Shown in pieces: positions 22,575 to 35,862 of a stretch of 64,000 nucleotides of DNA (positions are counted from its first letter, which is position 1; the number at the start of each line of letters is the position of its first letter). The notes under the pieces were generated by a model. The model was given only the letters and a program-made list of their open reading frames with translations, had not been told where the DNA came from and did not search any database. The DNA is from Reticulitermes speratus (taxonomy: Eukaryota > Arthropoda > Insecta > Blattodea > Rhinotermitidae): contig JAJKFL010000039.1 of the NCBI GenBank assembly GCA_021186555.1, positions 24,787,733 through 24,851,732 of the forward strand, written 5' to 3'. A program made the position numbers and the translations under genes.

Positions 22575-23974
22575 GGCTAGTTACGTTGATAGTCTATTAA
22601 TAAAGATCCTTTGACAGTTAGTTCTGTGTTCATTGTTACCATGCACTAGCTCCATTAAATAATACACATGTGCCTCTCTGTCAAATAAATTTGACATTCG
22701 TGGACTGAATTTTGGGCCAAGTCCGTCGTGTAGACGCCAGCCAGTAGTAGGTAAGGGATTTCGTAAGTTGGAAGGAACGTAATACATTATCGAGTCTACT
22801 TCCCATCCCATCCCATCCCATGTCGACAGTAATTCATCATGATGTATGATACTTTATTTGCACGCATATACACGAGTGTAAGTGTTAATCTCCAAATTGA
22901 ACAGCTCAGCCTCGCACAGCAAGCAGTGGACTGTGTATCATAATGTGCAGAGCAGTAATGGTGCTCTTACGTGGAAGGAAGCAATAACAAACATCATACC
23001 TTTAGAGGTGCGCTCAGTATTTGTATCGGCAATGCATGAACATGCTGATGTTTGTACTTTTTACCAAACTAGTAAACACTACAGTAGTGCTTGTGTTTTG
23101 TTTTTATCAGGTGAGTACCCGTTTCGAATCTCTATCACAGTACCAACTATCCCATTCACATTGTGTTCCTCAGCACTTCCAGCCTACAACCACCGTCCAA
23201 TTCAGTTCACCGAATGGGTGTGCAACGGACTCGAATTCAGGGGGTATCTAGTTTGAATCCCGGCTGGTGACCTACTAAGTTGGCTGGTTTTCTCATTGTT
23301 TACTCCTCAAGGAGACGGCATGGACTGTACCTTCACATAGATTACGATCTCTCCATATCTTTGCCGACTTACAGTCTCAATCGTCACGTATCATATATGG
23401 CGACACTTAATCTTTGTAGTTGATTCTGCGTCGTATGTTAGGGGATGTTCATTGTACAGAATTATTCTCCCATCTCGTTCAACACTTACGTCACGACAGT
23501 AGTCCTCAGATAAAAACGAACTGAGTACTGACTGCAGTAGAGACTGTAAAGTTGGAATTGCGTGTAAACATCAATTTTCTTTGTGTTACTGATGTAAACT
23601 GCCGCCGAAACGTCCAATTTGGTACGTGAGGTGTATGGAGAAGACGGCAGACATGAAGCACTTTCACGAAATGACTTCAGCGGATGCTTCGGTGCCTGGA
23701 AGGCTCGTATGGAGCCATGTGTTGCTTCCGATGTCAATTACTTTGAAAGGGGATGATATGTAGATACAGTTATTTTATTAGTAAAGTACTTTTTTGAAAC
23801 TGGTCTCGTTCTTTAACAGCCACGCGTCGTATGTAGTCTATAACCCGATCGCACATGCCGAGCGTATGCCATTATCGACGTACGAAATGCGTTTGAACTC
23901 GGTTTGCAAGATCTATCTAACGACACGAATACGTTTTGCCCCGCGGACATACATCATAGGTACAAGGCGATTCC
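22575..23974. other. Unassigned intronic stretch
   Basis: No gene is supported. At 23587-23620 the string CTGATGTAAACTGCCGC followed by CGAAACGTCC resembles the hammerhead-like motif, with one core mismatch. The open frames at 22882-23256 show no domain. Confidence 0.4.
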
Positions 23975-24130
23975 GGGGGCCGCGTGGTTTGAGGAATATC
24001 GTAGTCTGGGGTGAGGGTGCACGCTGCAGTCGTTGGTTCCAATCGCTGCAAGCCATAACACAGTCATGCGGGTTTTCTGCCATTGGCCTTTCCGCCATGC
24101 AGATGAAACCCTTTGGGATCAGACAGCCGT
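23975..24130 (+). mobile_element. Possible tRNA-headed SINE, fourth family
   Basis: The string gccgcgtggtttgagg resembles box A and, about 40 bp on, ggttccaatcgc resembles box B. No second copy was found in the window, so the call rests on promoter-like spacing alone. Confidence 0.35.
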
Positions 24131-25482
24131 AGTTGCGACTCAGGACAGAACGACCGAGAGAGAGAGACGTATAATAAAAGTTTACACTCTGCGTTAGTAT
24201 GTTTGTGGGCTATCGTTTCCCATGCTCCATGCCGTAAATACAGCGACTGTGATTCTAAGTGACATGAGAATTTTTACAAGACGCGAACTTTGAACTCTCG
24301 TGCCTCCTCCAGCTTCTTCAGTACAGGGCATTTTTACGAATGGCTGTTTGCTAGTGATGTGGGAGTTGCGACCCGGAACTGTGACAGTCTGTGTGGAGCC
24401 CCCCGGTCAATTGGCCTTGATGAATGGGACCGGGGGTGAGGGGCTCATTACATGTTGTGTACTTTTTGTTTAATACAGACTGCTGTAATTAACAGTAGCA
24501 TCTTGTGTATTGGACCGTCAAGGGTTCTGTACCTGCTGACAGTCGGTGAAATGTAAAAAGCACGTATAACAAAGAGTGATATTGTTTTGTTGACCATTAA
24601 AATCCCAGTGGTAAATATATACCACCTGCTACAACATTACGAAATTCTCAATTTTGTCCCACACTGTGTGTGTGTGTTTAATATGAGTTTCGGAATAAAC
24701 ACTGATTATTTGCGTAGGCCACATTGAGCGGTAGGTCTTTGTTATGGAGACGGGCTGTGTTCTCTGTGAGGAAGGAACTGACTTTTTATATATATTTTGT
24801 ATGAATGTCAGTCCTCTAAGAGTTAACGCACAGTTGGGATTGGTCACCTTCCGAGCAGTCTTGGGTGACTGAATAGCCTTGCTACTGCCGGAAGCATGCC
24901 TGCAACTCCATGGAATGGCCGTAACTGCTCCGGTTGTGCCTGTAGTAACGTCGTACTTACTGCCAAGTGTCTCCGTTCGAAGTCCATATTTCAGTTTAAG
25001 AAATAGAAGCCGTAAGGGACGGAATTGCAGCAGTAATTTTTAAAAGTCTCAGTTACGACTGCTTTTTAAAAAAATCAGTTTAACTTTGTGTTATTGGTGG
25101 TACTATCCTGGAATTTATCTGGCGAGAGGCTGAGGACAACCACGAAAAATCTCGAGATAGCCGGTGTCCGAGCCGAGGCTCGGTCCAGACACTTCCCGAA
25201 TTCAAGTTCTTGGCGTTATAGCTACACCAATGTGCTCGCTAGCGATCTTAATTAAATGATGGGTCTAATCGTAGTTGACTTTAAACCCGTTTGATGAACC
25301 TTTATTGATAAATGGTATGAAGGCCGTTTAACCGCAGTGTTTGTACGTGTCTGTCACCACACCGAGTCAGTCAGTCCACAATTAAACAAGAACGTAAGTT
25401 GATTTAACGTAACGCTAAATCTAGTGGCATTTCATCCACACCGAACGTAATGCTTGTATAGCTACCATCCGGTTGTATAGAA
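24131..25482. other. Unassigned intronic stretch
   Basis: No gene or recognised repeat. Confidence 0.4.
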
Positions 25483-25735
25483 TTGTGCAGTGGCATTTGT
25501 TCCGCATTACGTAGTGTTTGTTAGTCGCTGGCCTGTCACCGCTGACGCCTGTTTTCAATCGCAGGCGGTCCTTGTGGGATTTGTGGTGGACAGCTTGGCT
25601 CTGGACGGGGTTTTCTCCAAATGCTTCCGTTTTCTCCTATCAGTGTCATTCCACCATTGTTCCCTACTCATATTTTATTCATCTATCTCCGACGCTATGG
25701 AATTATAGCAGTTGTCAGCATTGTTAAATAACACT
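25483..25735 (+). mobile_element. SINE family 1, diverged copy
   Basis: The body (gggatttgtggtggacag, tatcagtgtcattccaccat, ttcatctatctccgacgcta) and the tail gttgtcagcattgttaaata align with the family-1 copy at 38190-38442. The head is poorly preserved. Confidence 0.65.
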
Positions 25736-25914
25736 TTAAAAAAGTAATGCTTATACTACGTAGGTTACTATCATGGCTCGTTCCTTAGTGCCTCGTTTTT
25801 TTTTTTTTCGAAACTGGGTGCACAGCGTGAAGTTTAAGTGCTTGGTGACGTAGGAAGCAAGACCTAAGTTTCGTGTCAAATCCCTAATTTCCATGCCGCA
25901 TGTGCTACATTTGG

Positions 25915-26345
25915 AGCATAGTTTTGTATGGTGCTGAAACGTGGACACTCCGGAAAGTAGATCAGAAGTATCTGGAAAGTTTTGAAATGTGGTGCTGGAG
26001 AAGAATGGAGAAGATCAGTTGGACCAATCGCGTGAGAAATGAAGAAGTATTACACAGAGTCAAAGAGGAGAGGAATATCCTACATACAATAAAAAGAAGA
26101 AAGGCTAACTGGATTGGTCACATCTTGCGTAGAAACTGCCTTCTGAAACACGTGATTGAAGGAAAGTTAGAAGGAAGGATAGAAATGACGGGAAGACGAG
26201 GGAGAAGACGTAAGCAGCTGCTGGATGACCTTGAGGAAAAGAGAAGATACTGGAAATTGAAAGAGGAAGCATTAGATCGCAGTCAATGGAGATCTCGCTT
26301 TGGAAGAGGCTACGGACCTGTCGTAAGACTACAGAAAAAAAATGT
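25915..26345 (+). pseudogene. LINE ORF2 C-terminal fragment (YGAETWTLRK family)
   Basis: The frame reads LYGAETWTLRKVDQKYLESF, then MWCWRRMEKISWTNRVRNEE, VKEERNILHTIKRRKANWIG, HILRRNCLLKHVIEGKLEGR and GRRGRRRKQLLDDL. This is the post-RT C-terminal region of a LINE different from LINE A and from the NLRVP family. The stretch is open for about 140 codons, so the copy is fairly young, but it lacks the polymerase core. Clade is uncertain. Confidence 0.85.
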
Positions 26346-27594
26346 ATGGGGAATATTGACACTCATGTGTTGCTGGCATGCCGATGGACATGTTACATCA
26401 CTCGCGATGCTTAATGTTTCCAGTCTGGCGATATATTCCGCCTCAATACGGCCACAGACTCTGGTATAGAAACACGCACATTATTTCGTTTTCACCCATC
26501 CAACGCAAGAAGAAACGTGATTTCTATTGGCTGATTACAGATTCCGAAATTGTTTATGCGTGTGTCTTACAGCCTGTGGCTCGTAAGACGTTTATTACCG
26601 TCGGCTGTAGTAACGTGTATTGTTATCACAAATAACGAAGGCAATACATCAAATGCTGTAACTAGAAATATAGTTTGTCTAGCTGGGCACTACACTTTGT
26701 GACCTCGGTGGTTCTGAGTCGTCGTGTGAGCTGTAGGTTCAGAGGTGCGTTTATAAATTAAAGGCGATTTGTGTACTGTACATAAGTGCCGACTGCCTCC
26801 TACACTCTAAAGGCAAATTTACTACGTGTTTTCCTTTGCATGAGATTTCTTCACGTCTAAAAAATACACAAGAAACAAATCACAAGATTAAAATGATGCA
26901 CGGTGAATATAATGTAAAACACAAGAAACAGTGTGCTCTGACGTCCATGGCAGTTCCTTCAGAATTGCATTGCACGATGCATGCATTACTCTTATCTGTT
27001 TCTTGATTTGTCGAATCTTTAGGTTACATAGCATCGAGTGGCGGATTATTATGAACTGTAGCGGTCTGTTGCAGAGTACTGTCCGAGAGTGTTCGTAAGA
27101 GGTGCTAAATGAAATCCCTAGGGATGGTCAGGATACTAACGTATAAGTGCGAAACGTTTAACTTGGTAAATCGCAGTACAGGTAGCATAAATTGTAATCA
27201 CAGTATAGCTGCAATACTGTATACCCTAGAAACATGGTTTGTTTCAGGTATATAATTGTGTTCCCTGCATACAAATGATAACCAATAATAATAATAATAG
27301 TAATAATAATTATAATGGTTTGTCAGTCGAATTTGAAAGTGACAACATTTTATTCCTCGTGATGTAGGCAGTATTTTACGGCTAAGGCTCCAACTGTCCA
27401 GTGCGAAGTTTAGTCGGCTCATTACGTTATCAAGCACGTAAGGCAAGTTCGAAATCAGCGTTCCAGACATATTTCGGATGTTTGCCGGATATTCTTGACA
27501 TTAGCCAAACTGTTGCGGCTAATAGTGAACAGGAACGTCAATAAAATTACACGATGTCTGTATACCTGTGCACTCGCATGTAGGCGTACAGGGG
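26346..27594. other. Unassigned intronic stretch
   Basis: No gene. An AAT-type microsatellite lies at about 27281-27316 and creates the poly-Y frame seen on the minus strand. Confidence 0.4.
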
Positions 27595-27840
27595 AGTGGA
27601 GGTGTGGCTCCGCTCGTTCTTAACTTCTGCACAAGTAGATGGAAGTGATTGCTCACCTTCTCTGGAGAGAAAGCCCATTGCACCCATTGAATATGAGGCT
27701 GGATGGGCCCCAGTGCCGCTCTGGACGTTTTGGAAATGAGAAAAAATATCTTTCTTCCGCCGGTAATCGAACCACGAGTTTTCGGTCGCCTAGCCTATGG
27801 CCTAGTCACTATACCGACTGAGCTATTTCCGCTCCTTTTC
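27595..27840 (-). mobile_element. SINE family 2 (variant body)
   Basis: On the minus strand: head gcggaaatagctcagtcggt, box B gtggttcgattaccgg, and a variant body with tttctcatttccaaaacgtc instead of the long CG-rich block. The 3' end has cacacctccactcccctgta. Confidence 0.75.
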
Positions 27841-30160
27841 CGTGCCGGTAAATAAACAAGTTTAATGGCAAATGTATTTTGTCTGTTGTAATATAACTAC
27901 TGTATAGTCTTAACATTAGCCTAATAGAGACCAACATTAACGTTGGTTAGCCGGATTTCTGTCTTCGGTCGTAGTATACGAGTATGTTCGTATATTAACG
28001 TAAGTGTATTATTAATTCCGAGGAAAAGTCTTGGTCAAGTTTTCAGTAAGAAGTGCAGTTTGAGGCAGTTATAACACACGAGATGAATCTTGAAGTTTTG
28101 TAGCCATAAAATAAGCAGATGACACACAATGCACGACTGCGTCATGTTACATTAATTTATTTATTTCTTGTGCGTGACGGGTATATGTGGATCGGGATAT
28201 GGGTGAGTGGCGGTGTGAACACAGCAATGAAGCTTCTGGTTCCGTAAAAGTCAGGAAATTCACTGACAATCTCAGCGACTTCCAGCTTTTGACATAGTGA
28301 TTTATATAAATACATCTCGGAACGAATTAAAGATGCAGGTTGCAAAGGACATGTACGAAAACTTCAGATTGCGCTGTATGTCTGTGTACTTTTATGGGTT
28401 ATAGCCATCGTTCTTGACACACGTATGATTTTCAGTTTTATTTTGTTTTTTTTTTCTTCGCCATCGATTTTCCAGACCATGACAGTAATAAGACGTTGTT
28501 AACCTTATAACAATCTCACATCCACCCAATTTCATTCCATTTACTGACTATTAATATATTCTTTAAGGGGTCGTAAATATTTTTCTAGAAGAGCAATTAT
28601 CTAACAAATTACAGGCTCATTTTTTGGTCTAAGGCAGGAACCTTTAAGGAGAATGCTTCATTTGCAAATAGTTCCAATATTACTCTTCGTGGTGTGTAAT
28701 TAACTTTTTTGTCAACGTAGACATTGTAGAAATACATGTTATACTGCAATAGTCTCAAGTGTCTGTTCTGAACATGAAGATTTTGAGAACATGGGTGATT
28801 AGTGGTATTCATTTTCATGTCCTGTTGAAATGTGTTCACATCCAGGAATTCGGGAGCATCATACTGTGATATTACGCCCGAGGTGAGGTTAGTGATGATA
28901 TTCTTAACTGGAATTTAAATCACGTAGGTATGTGGTGGTGATGGGTTACATAACTATAGTGAAGCTGTTATAAAAAAAAGTACAGGTCAGGCACGATCAG
29001 AGGTCAGGTGGACAACAGAAATACATGGCTTAAACATTCTTCAAATGGGGGGAATTTACCTCAGGGTATGGACTGAAGCTAGTAAAATAATTTTTGAAGG
29101 GATGCTGCATTGCGGTCAACTCAAGAAAAATGAGACGACGGAGGCCCTTTCATCTACACTCACCGTACGTGTAATTACAAAAAGGCGGTGGAGCGGGGGG
29201 ATGGGGGGGGGGGAGAGCTTCCAAGTATGAAATTTATGTTATGTGCCTGCCTCTCATGTTATACCGGTGCTCATTTGAGTTGCTGTACAGATTTTAATTG
29301 CCAGTTTTCTCTCCTGTATTCAACATGAACACATTGTTCTCTCCTCAGAAAAAGAAAGAAGAAATACAAAATCCCCCGTATATCATGATAGGGTTCAGCA
29401 AAAACTGATACATTTATAGCCGTTTCCAATACAAATGAGGCCCCTTTTGTTGTCAAGGACCTATTCTTTATAAATCTAATTGAATTTTAGAGTTCTGTTC
29501 TCTATAAAACATTGGCCTTTTGCGTTATTTATTATGCTACAGAAAGAACGGGCGATATTTTAATAAGCTAGTAATCTAATTTTTGTCGTACCCGAGAAAG
29601 AGATGAAGAGATTACAGGTCAGTTACAGTCAAACGCTCTAACAATTGCCTTTTTAAACGAATTAATCTCACACACACACATAAACGCACTTACCTCAGGT
29701 CGTAGCAAATATCAAACTAATTTAAGCAGGTACTGTTAGCCCTGTGGGTAGTACTTATAAGATGGCAAAAAAAAACGTGTTTTAAGTTTGCTTGTTGTCT
29801 GTGTAAATGTGTGTGTAGGCTGTAGTATGTTCGTACTTGTTTGTGAAAGAATGAACGGACTGTACCAATGGCCCTTTTAGTTTTGTGGTGTATCAGTTGA
29901 CGTTCCTAGGCGAAAAATGAATTTCCGGGGCTGTAAGCCCAGGCAGTGCCTATTTTATTTCCCATTTGTATTCATGAAAACAGGTGGACTGCAGGAGGAG
30001 TTAAATGATGGGGTTGGAAGGTGATAACGAACTACACCCAGCTGCACCAACTGCGGAATGTCATGGCGGAAACTGGTTCATTTTCGGCTTGCTACTATGG
30101 AATTTAAAAACATTTGCTGCCATCACACGCCTTTAACAGAATGCGAACTGGCATGCCGCA
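27841..30160. other. Mostly unassigned intronic stretch
   Basis: A short eroded LINE tail is seen at about 28190-28295 (ggcggtgtgaacacagcaat, then ggttccgtaaaagtcagg). A G-run lies near 29190-29212. No gene was recognised. Confidence 0.4.
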
Positions 30161-30216
30161 TGAAGATAATGCCTTCTGCGGATCGAAGCAGCGCGTTGCT
30201 ACGAAACGTCTACCAG
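30161..30216 (+). ncRNA. Hammerhead-like motif (degenerate)
   Basis: The string ATGAAGATAATG is followed by a GAAGCAGC...GTTGCT hairpin region and CGAAACGTCTACC. The GAAAC-GUC end is intact; the CUGANGA part is imperfect. Confidence 0.3.
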
Positions 30217-31396
30217 GCTACACGGTGACACGTGTGAGAAGACAGTAGTCTCATAATCACTGCCGTGTGAAAGTAAATCTCACACGATATGCTGGTTAGT
30301 TCATTCGCACTTCTCTAAACATCAGTGACAACCGGAGAAGTGACCCCATGTAACAAGGTGATTTTATTGTAACCTTTGTCCCCAGATTTAAAGCCATGTA
30401 CATTTTGGTATCAGAATATCTCACAATAAAGTGTTAGTCACCAATTTGTTATCTCAAAGAGGCAAAACAGCAAGAGATGTCTTCAGTCTCCACAAAAACT
30501 TTGCAAGCTGTTCTATGGAATTGTATCATTCGATGATGCGTCATCGCGCAGGGAGCAGGATCCATCGAACATGTTTCACATTGAGGACTTTTCCTGTAGG
30601 CCTATGTATAGTCATCATAATTTCAAGAATAATGATTGTAGAGTTTTTAAATTTTATGAACAAGCGAGACGCATAGATGGATATTTATTGCCAGTGACAT
30701 TGCTTCTGCACCAGACGCCATTAAGGTGCGTCTAAACTACTCGTACTTGGACTCATGCTCGTGCTTCGGTTTCTGTTTCCCCGCTAATGTGGACATTTTC
30801 ATGAGCCCGAGCCCAAGGACCGCGATTCGTCGGCTCCCTGGTCTCAAGAGGCTCGACACAGAGGCGGTGTGTCTAAGAGTGGCTCGCCAGGGCGCTTTGC
30901 GGTTTTGATATTTCAGATCACTGAGTGACGAGTGTACACAGCCAACATTCGTTCTGAACATCACGAGTACAGCAGTCTGGAAGCATCTTCTGACGGTCGC
31001 TAGAGCCTCGTTTGTGAAACCGCGTCATCGTGGTGAGTTCGGCGGTAAAGCACGCGAGGTGTTTAATTTTAATTTTCCCTTTTCAGCAGGCGTTTATTGA
31101 GACATGTTGGTGGGGTTTTGTAATATACGTATATTAAATCCACATGAATTTACTATACTGTGTACTGTACACGAAGCGCAAGAAGCGAACGCATTGCATG
31201 GAGGTCGTAGTCCGCCTGCCATTTCCGAAAGTACTGGACAAATTGCGATTATGTTTGCTATTGTTAATTCACATCAGAAGTTTAATTTTGCTTTGTATCA
31301 GTCCTCTTAGCCCTTCAGATTGCGATAGGCTACAACTTTGGCTGTTCCGTGTGGTGTAACGGCTTCATGTGACGCAGTGTCGTCAGTGAGTCGTTC
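30217..31396. other. Unassigned stretch with a possible DNA-element remnant
   Basis: Around 30723-30910 sequence of higher GC (ggtgcgtctaaactactcg ... atgagcccgagcccaagg) contrasts with its AT-rich flanks and looks like part of a non-autonomous DNA transposon. No matching terminal repeat was secured. Confidence 0.3.
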
Positions 31397-31435
31397 ACGA
31401 CGTTTCGAAGGAAGCTAGCGCTTTCATCTTCAAGG
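31397..31435 (-). ncRNA. Hammerhead-like motif (degenerate)
   Basis: The minus strand reads CTTGAAGATGAAAGC, GCTAGCTTCCTT and CGAAACGTCG. A GAAaGC/GCTTcCTTC-type helix could form stem II. The first core C is T. Confidence 0.35.
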
Positions 31436-31512
31436 GTCGGTGCAGTCGAAGAAGGATTGTTCTTTGCCTATGTCACATGCCAGAACACCTGCAACCTCAT
31501 GTCACGTGACTG

Positions 31513-31547
<35 letters not shown>
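31513..31547. repeat. AT microsatellite
   Basis: About 16 TA dinucleotides in a row. Confidence 0.95.
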
Positions 31548-31550
<3 letters not shown>

Positions 31551-32505
31551 TTTGATGTCATCTACATTAATTTGGGCCTACGTATGTCGTATGTAAATTA
31601 ACTTATTTGTGTTGCATGGCGTTTTGCAACGAGAACATACAGTATCTTGTCAGTAGGCTATTGCTATCATGTACGTAGTTTAGTACTAAATACAACTACA
31701 TTATTGATCTACCATACGTGCTTCTTAAAGTAGGGAAATTAATAACAAATATAAATAAATATATGAATAGCACTGTTGAAATTTTATTCAAGTAATGATA
31801 ACCTGTATATAATTGAATGAAGATGTTCTGTGCTCATATTTTTTATTCTGTCAGGGGGCGGGAATGTCTGTACAACTTAGGGGTCGGCGTGTCAGTGAGA
31901 GGGACACTGAAAAGGAAAGAAGACTGATAAGTTCTGAGGCTTCAGCGGCGGGTGTTGCTCAAATGGTATTAACATAGTGTAGGTTAAAAGTTCGTTATCA
32001 TGTTTTGGAGAGAATTACTTGCTCCATCTTCAGGGTGAGTGAATTAGGTTGAGATGGATTATGAAGTGATTGGGAGGAGTAATTATGTTGACTGTATAGG
32101 AAGGTTGCAGATACTTTCAATAACTCAGTGGCTCCTCTGATGGACTTCCCACAAACGTCATAATGTTGTAGAACAAACTTTGAAACGCGAATTTGATCTA
32201 AATAATATACAAAAACTTAGTTCTTATCTCACAGGAAACAAAGTGCGTCGCCATTAAAAAGACTAACCGGTTAATGCTGTTTAGGCAGATAATTTCTGTC
32301 TGTTTTGACGATCTTATGTAAAACACACAAATACACCGTGAGCAAAATGCAGGTGCATTTTTTTAACGTCAAAGTGGGTGGTGTATATAGTAACCACTCT
32401 GCTTGTATTGTAACAACTTTTCATGTGGCAGTACCAGCATTCTGCCTTTCCGCCAACTAAGCGGGCTAATAACATCGCACTGAACTAAAAACCTGAAGTG
32501 GCTAA
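31548..32505. other. Unassigned intronic stretch
   Basis: No gene or recognised repeat. Confidence 0.4.
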
Positions 32506-32514
32506 CTGAAGTTT

Positions 32515-32769
32515 TGGCCATGTGGTCTTGTGGCCTAAGGCGTAGGTCTGCGGCCGCTTGATTGCTGGGATCGTGGGCTCGAATCGCGCTGAGGGCATGG
32601 ATGTTCTCATGTTCGTTTGGTATTGTGTAAGTAGTGGCCTGTCCGACGATCTGATCACTCGTTCAGAGGAGTCCTACCGGGTGTGTGTGTCTAATTGTGT
32701 GTGATCTATAAACCTCAGCAACGAGGCGGCCTAGGCCCAAGTTGGTTTTTACGCCGTAGAAAAAAAAAG
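32515..32769 (+). mobile_element. SINE family 3 with 9-bp target-site duplication
   Basis: Head tggccatgtggtcttgtggc, box B gtgggctcgaatcgcgc, body cagaggagtcctaccgg and end gaggcggcctaggcccaag with an A run. It is flanked by CTGAAGTTT at 32506-32514 and 32770-32778. It sits in the DUSP11 intron about 320 bp before the 33089 exon. Confidence 0.88.
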
Positions 32770-33088
32770 CTGAAGTTTCGAATGTATAATACAGCACTGC
32801 CACTCCATTATAATATCAATGGCGTGCGTAGAATTTAATTTCCACAAATATTTTAAACTGTAAGTTAAATACTACAGTCAGGTTCAGACTCAGGCAGTTA
32901 ATTTTGATGCAGACACAGACATTAGTATCTTTATTTGCAGGCGTTTCTTTTACACCTTTTTTCTAGCCCCCCAGAGGGTTCTGGTGAAGAGATGTTTTTA
33001 AGTCCTATCTGTAAATTTAGTCCTGTGTAAACCGTTTACCTGACATTTGTTTTTCCAGTGTGTGATTATTGCTAACTTTCTTCCACAG

Positions 33089-33176
33089 TTTCACACCTGA
33101 GATATTGATGAAGCTGTGTCCAAAACTGGGACTTGTAATTGACCTCACCAACACCACTCGCTATTACGACTGCGAG
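33089..33176 (+). CDS. DUSP11: DUSP11/PIR1-like RNA 5'-triphosphatase, exon with LGLVIDLTNT motif
   Basis: After acceptor ttcttccacag, one T completes the codon begun in the 20583 exon. The exon then reads FTPEILMKLCPK, LGLVIDLTNTTRYYDCE and stops at donor gtaagc on a codon boundary. The LGLxIDLTNTxRYY string is shared by PIR1/DUSP11 phosphatases, the related baculovirus phosphatase and metazoan mRNA-capping enzymes. The next exon (YKKIxxPGQxxP) fits PIR1 and the baculovirus protein better than capping enzyme, which has a CKGHGE-type stretch. Family members remove gamma and beta phosphates from RNA 5' triphosphates and act on small and non-coding RNAs, mainly in the nucleus. The catalytic cysteine lies further downstream in the protein. 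Confidence 0.92.
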
Positions 33177-34835
33177 GTAAGCAGCTTTTTGTAATTTATT
33201 GGTTCAGAGTCCTTCTTGAGAAACTAAAAGCCACTAAGAAGGCCAAGAAAGCTTCTTTTATGGATCCCGAAAGTTCGTGTATGTGTTCAAAAGTGTGCCA
33301 CTGGATCCCATACTTCTGCAGATAAATGCAGCCTACTATTTTAGACTCTTTTAATGTTTATTTTATTACTATTCTTCCATCTATGTCTAGTTCTTCCAAA
33401 CTGTAGAAAACAGAAGTTATGTTGCACACTTCTTCTGTTAGTTACATGTGTCGTTCATTTGCTTGAGTGAAAGAGTAGTACAATTGATCTGGGAAGAAAA
33501 GTTGCGGTTTTAACTCGCCTACAGTTACGGCCGGAAGCTATCGGAAATTGGGTATTAGGAAAAATTGATCTTTGAGATACGTAACTATTGTCCATCTTGT
33601 TTTCTGAGACCGATAGCGTTCTGCAAAATTTTAAGGTTGGGAAATAATATTGTAGGGAGACTTATGAAACTGATGGAGTTACGTTGATGTTGGTAAAGAT
33701 GATGTTGCTTCAGTTGCACCGAGATTTGGCCGTTCAAAAGGGCGTGTCTGTATTCTGGGTCGTGTTGGATTGTGATGGTATCGCATCGCATTCAGCCCAC
33801 AGTCCGGACGGTGCGCCGCGAGTAAGGAGATTCTGAAGATATACTCTACGAGGTTCGGAAACCAAAGATGATATCTGACAGTATATAAGCCACCGGCTTT
33901 GAAAGTGTGGACAGGCACGAAACATATAATTCAATAATATTGCCTCTTTCATCAAGACGATTTAATCTTGAAGATTCTGTTCACATAGTGAAGGCGAGAA
34001 ACTGAACGTGTGTTATATTGTATTTGTTTTTCGAGGTCAGAAATTCTATTACAGTGCTAATTTGTACTGATCTTCCGTCTTTACTAGCTTGCGTCATCTT
34101 CCTGTAGTGTCTTCTTATTCGGGATTATTTATCTACTGTAGTAAATACATCGCCGTTACATCAAGAAATAACAATCATTGTACACGGAGTTGTTTAATGA
34201 GATACGATATGATGTCTTCTTTGACGCTATATTAGCTTTGCAGTTGGCACAGCGTCCTTATGTAAACCATAGAACAATAACAGAACACTGAATTCATGGA
34301 TGAGTGGAGTCTTTTGTACATGTGAGAATCTTTGCAGTGAGGTTTAAATGGATTTCGTATTTAGTCTATTGAACTTGAGTAATGGGACTTACGTAGGAAA
34401 GTGAACAGCGTTGTTGAATTCCTGTTATTATATCGTTACAGTACGAATATAGGCTGATTGGCGACTGTTTCTGGGACGTACCTAGTTCGATTGCCGAAGG
34501 AAGCATCGACGATATATACTGAGATATATTTTTGTGGTTTCTATCGGACCCTTCAAACAGTAGCCATTATGGTACCCTGTCATGGGACATGATTTGCTGT
34601 TCATCGCCTGATCTCATTTCACCTAAAAATAATCTCTGCGGTAATAACAAGCCGAAGGTTGGAACCCACACTGGAGGCGATTATGATCCACTTCACTGCA
34701 GTTCACACAGCCTGACTCTTGGCGTTTGTGACCCATTACCGAGCTTCAGGATGATTCCTGTCTTGTTTGTGCATTATGATATTTTATTGTGCTTTATGTA
34801 CTGCTGAGTTTACGTAACTTCCATTGGATATAACA

Positions 34836-35030
34836 GGGTAAGGTAAAGTTGTCCCTGTCCAGCCATGAAGGCATACAGGGGGAGTAGCGGTATAACTCCG
34901 TTTATTCTTAACCTCGGCATTAGATGCTGCTGAATGGTCAACATCACGCCCCGGTCGCTTTACCTCCGGGAAGAACCCCGGTGCCCGTTGAGTAGGAGGC
35001 CTGGTGGGCTGCAAAACCGGTCTGGACGTT
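34836..35030 (-). mobile_element. SINE family 2, 5'-truncated
   Basis: Minus strand: the body (cctcctactcaacgggcacc, ggaggtaaagcgaccggggc) and the end (ctccccctgtatgccttcat, then gacaactttaccttac) are present. The tRNA-like head is missing. A CAA microsatellite follows at 35149-35172. Confidence 0.7.
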
Positions 35031-35862
35031 TCGGACGATTTGGGTGTTGAATCTGGAGGTATGTGGGAGCAAGCGAACGTGCGTAATGCTTACGGTACCG
35101 TCACCGAATTGCTTGACTAGACTTAGGAAGACTACGAAAAACCTCATGCAACAACAACAACAACAACAACAAAAACCTGTTTCCGGTATTTCAATTGCGC
35201 ATTTACTGTCTGCGAGTCACGCGTAAATGATTGGGCCAACTCACTGGGTGAAGGATTGTTTTTTGTAGCTACAGCGTTATCGTATTCTGTTCTGTCCAAG
35301 TCTACGCATTAACAACCTTCAGCAGTTGGTACGGAATCGTTAAGTAGATTACGAACCGAACCACGCTCAGCGTCGAAGCTCTGTCGCAATCAGAAACACC
35401 AGACCACCTTACTTTTGTAGTACACGTCAATCAGCCAGCAGGGGGATTCGGGGTCAAGCCGACCCTCAGGTCGCGACCTTAAAAACGGGCGTTGCTTCAG
35501 CTCCAGAACCCAAGTTCTCTGTAATACAGAATAAAAAATATCTGCCGACCTCTGCCCGAACTATCCCGTACTCTTCAAGCCATTTGCCCATTTGTTACGG
35601 ACACCGTAAGTGAAAGACAAGATAATACTTCAGTTTGGGTTGTACATTATTTTCATGTTGTTATCATGACCGCCCTTTGACATCCTAAACACTTAAAATG
35701 CAATGTTTTTTACTTACCTTTTTGGAGATGGGCATTTATTAAAACAGGTAAATTAATATGAGATGATTTATTTTTATGTACAGCGTGTTATTCATCATTC
35801 TGTACGAACATACGTATGTCATTTAAGGCCTATACGAGTGTACATCGCACACAGGTGGGAAA

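Larger units (their letters stand above)
20615..33088 (+). other. Intron of the DUSP11-like gene (about 12.5 kb)
   Basis: The interval runs from gtgagt to ttcttccacag and is filled with SINEs, LINE tails, an eroded mariner-type transposase and hammerhead-like repeats. A branch-point-like gctaac precedes the acceptor at 33071. No other gene was recognised inside it. Confidence 0.65.

Noticed and set aside
25751-25948. Minus-strand 65-codon frame
   Set aside because: It lies between a SINE and a LINE fragment, includes a T-run translation and has no domain.
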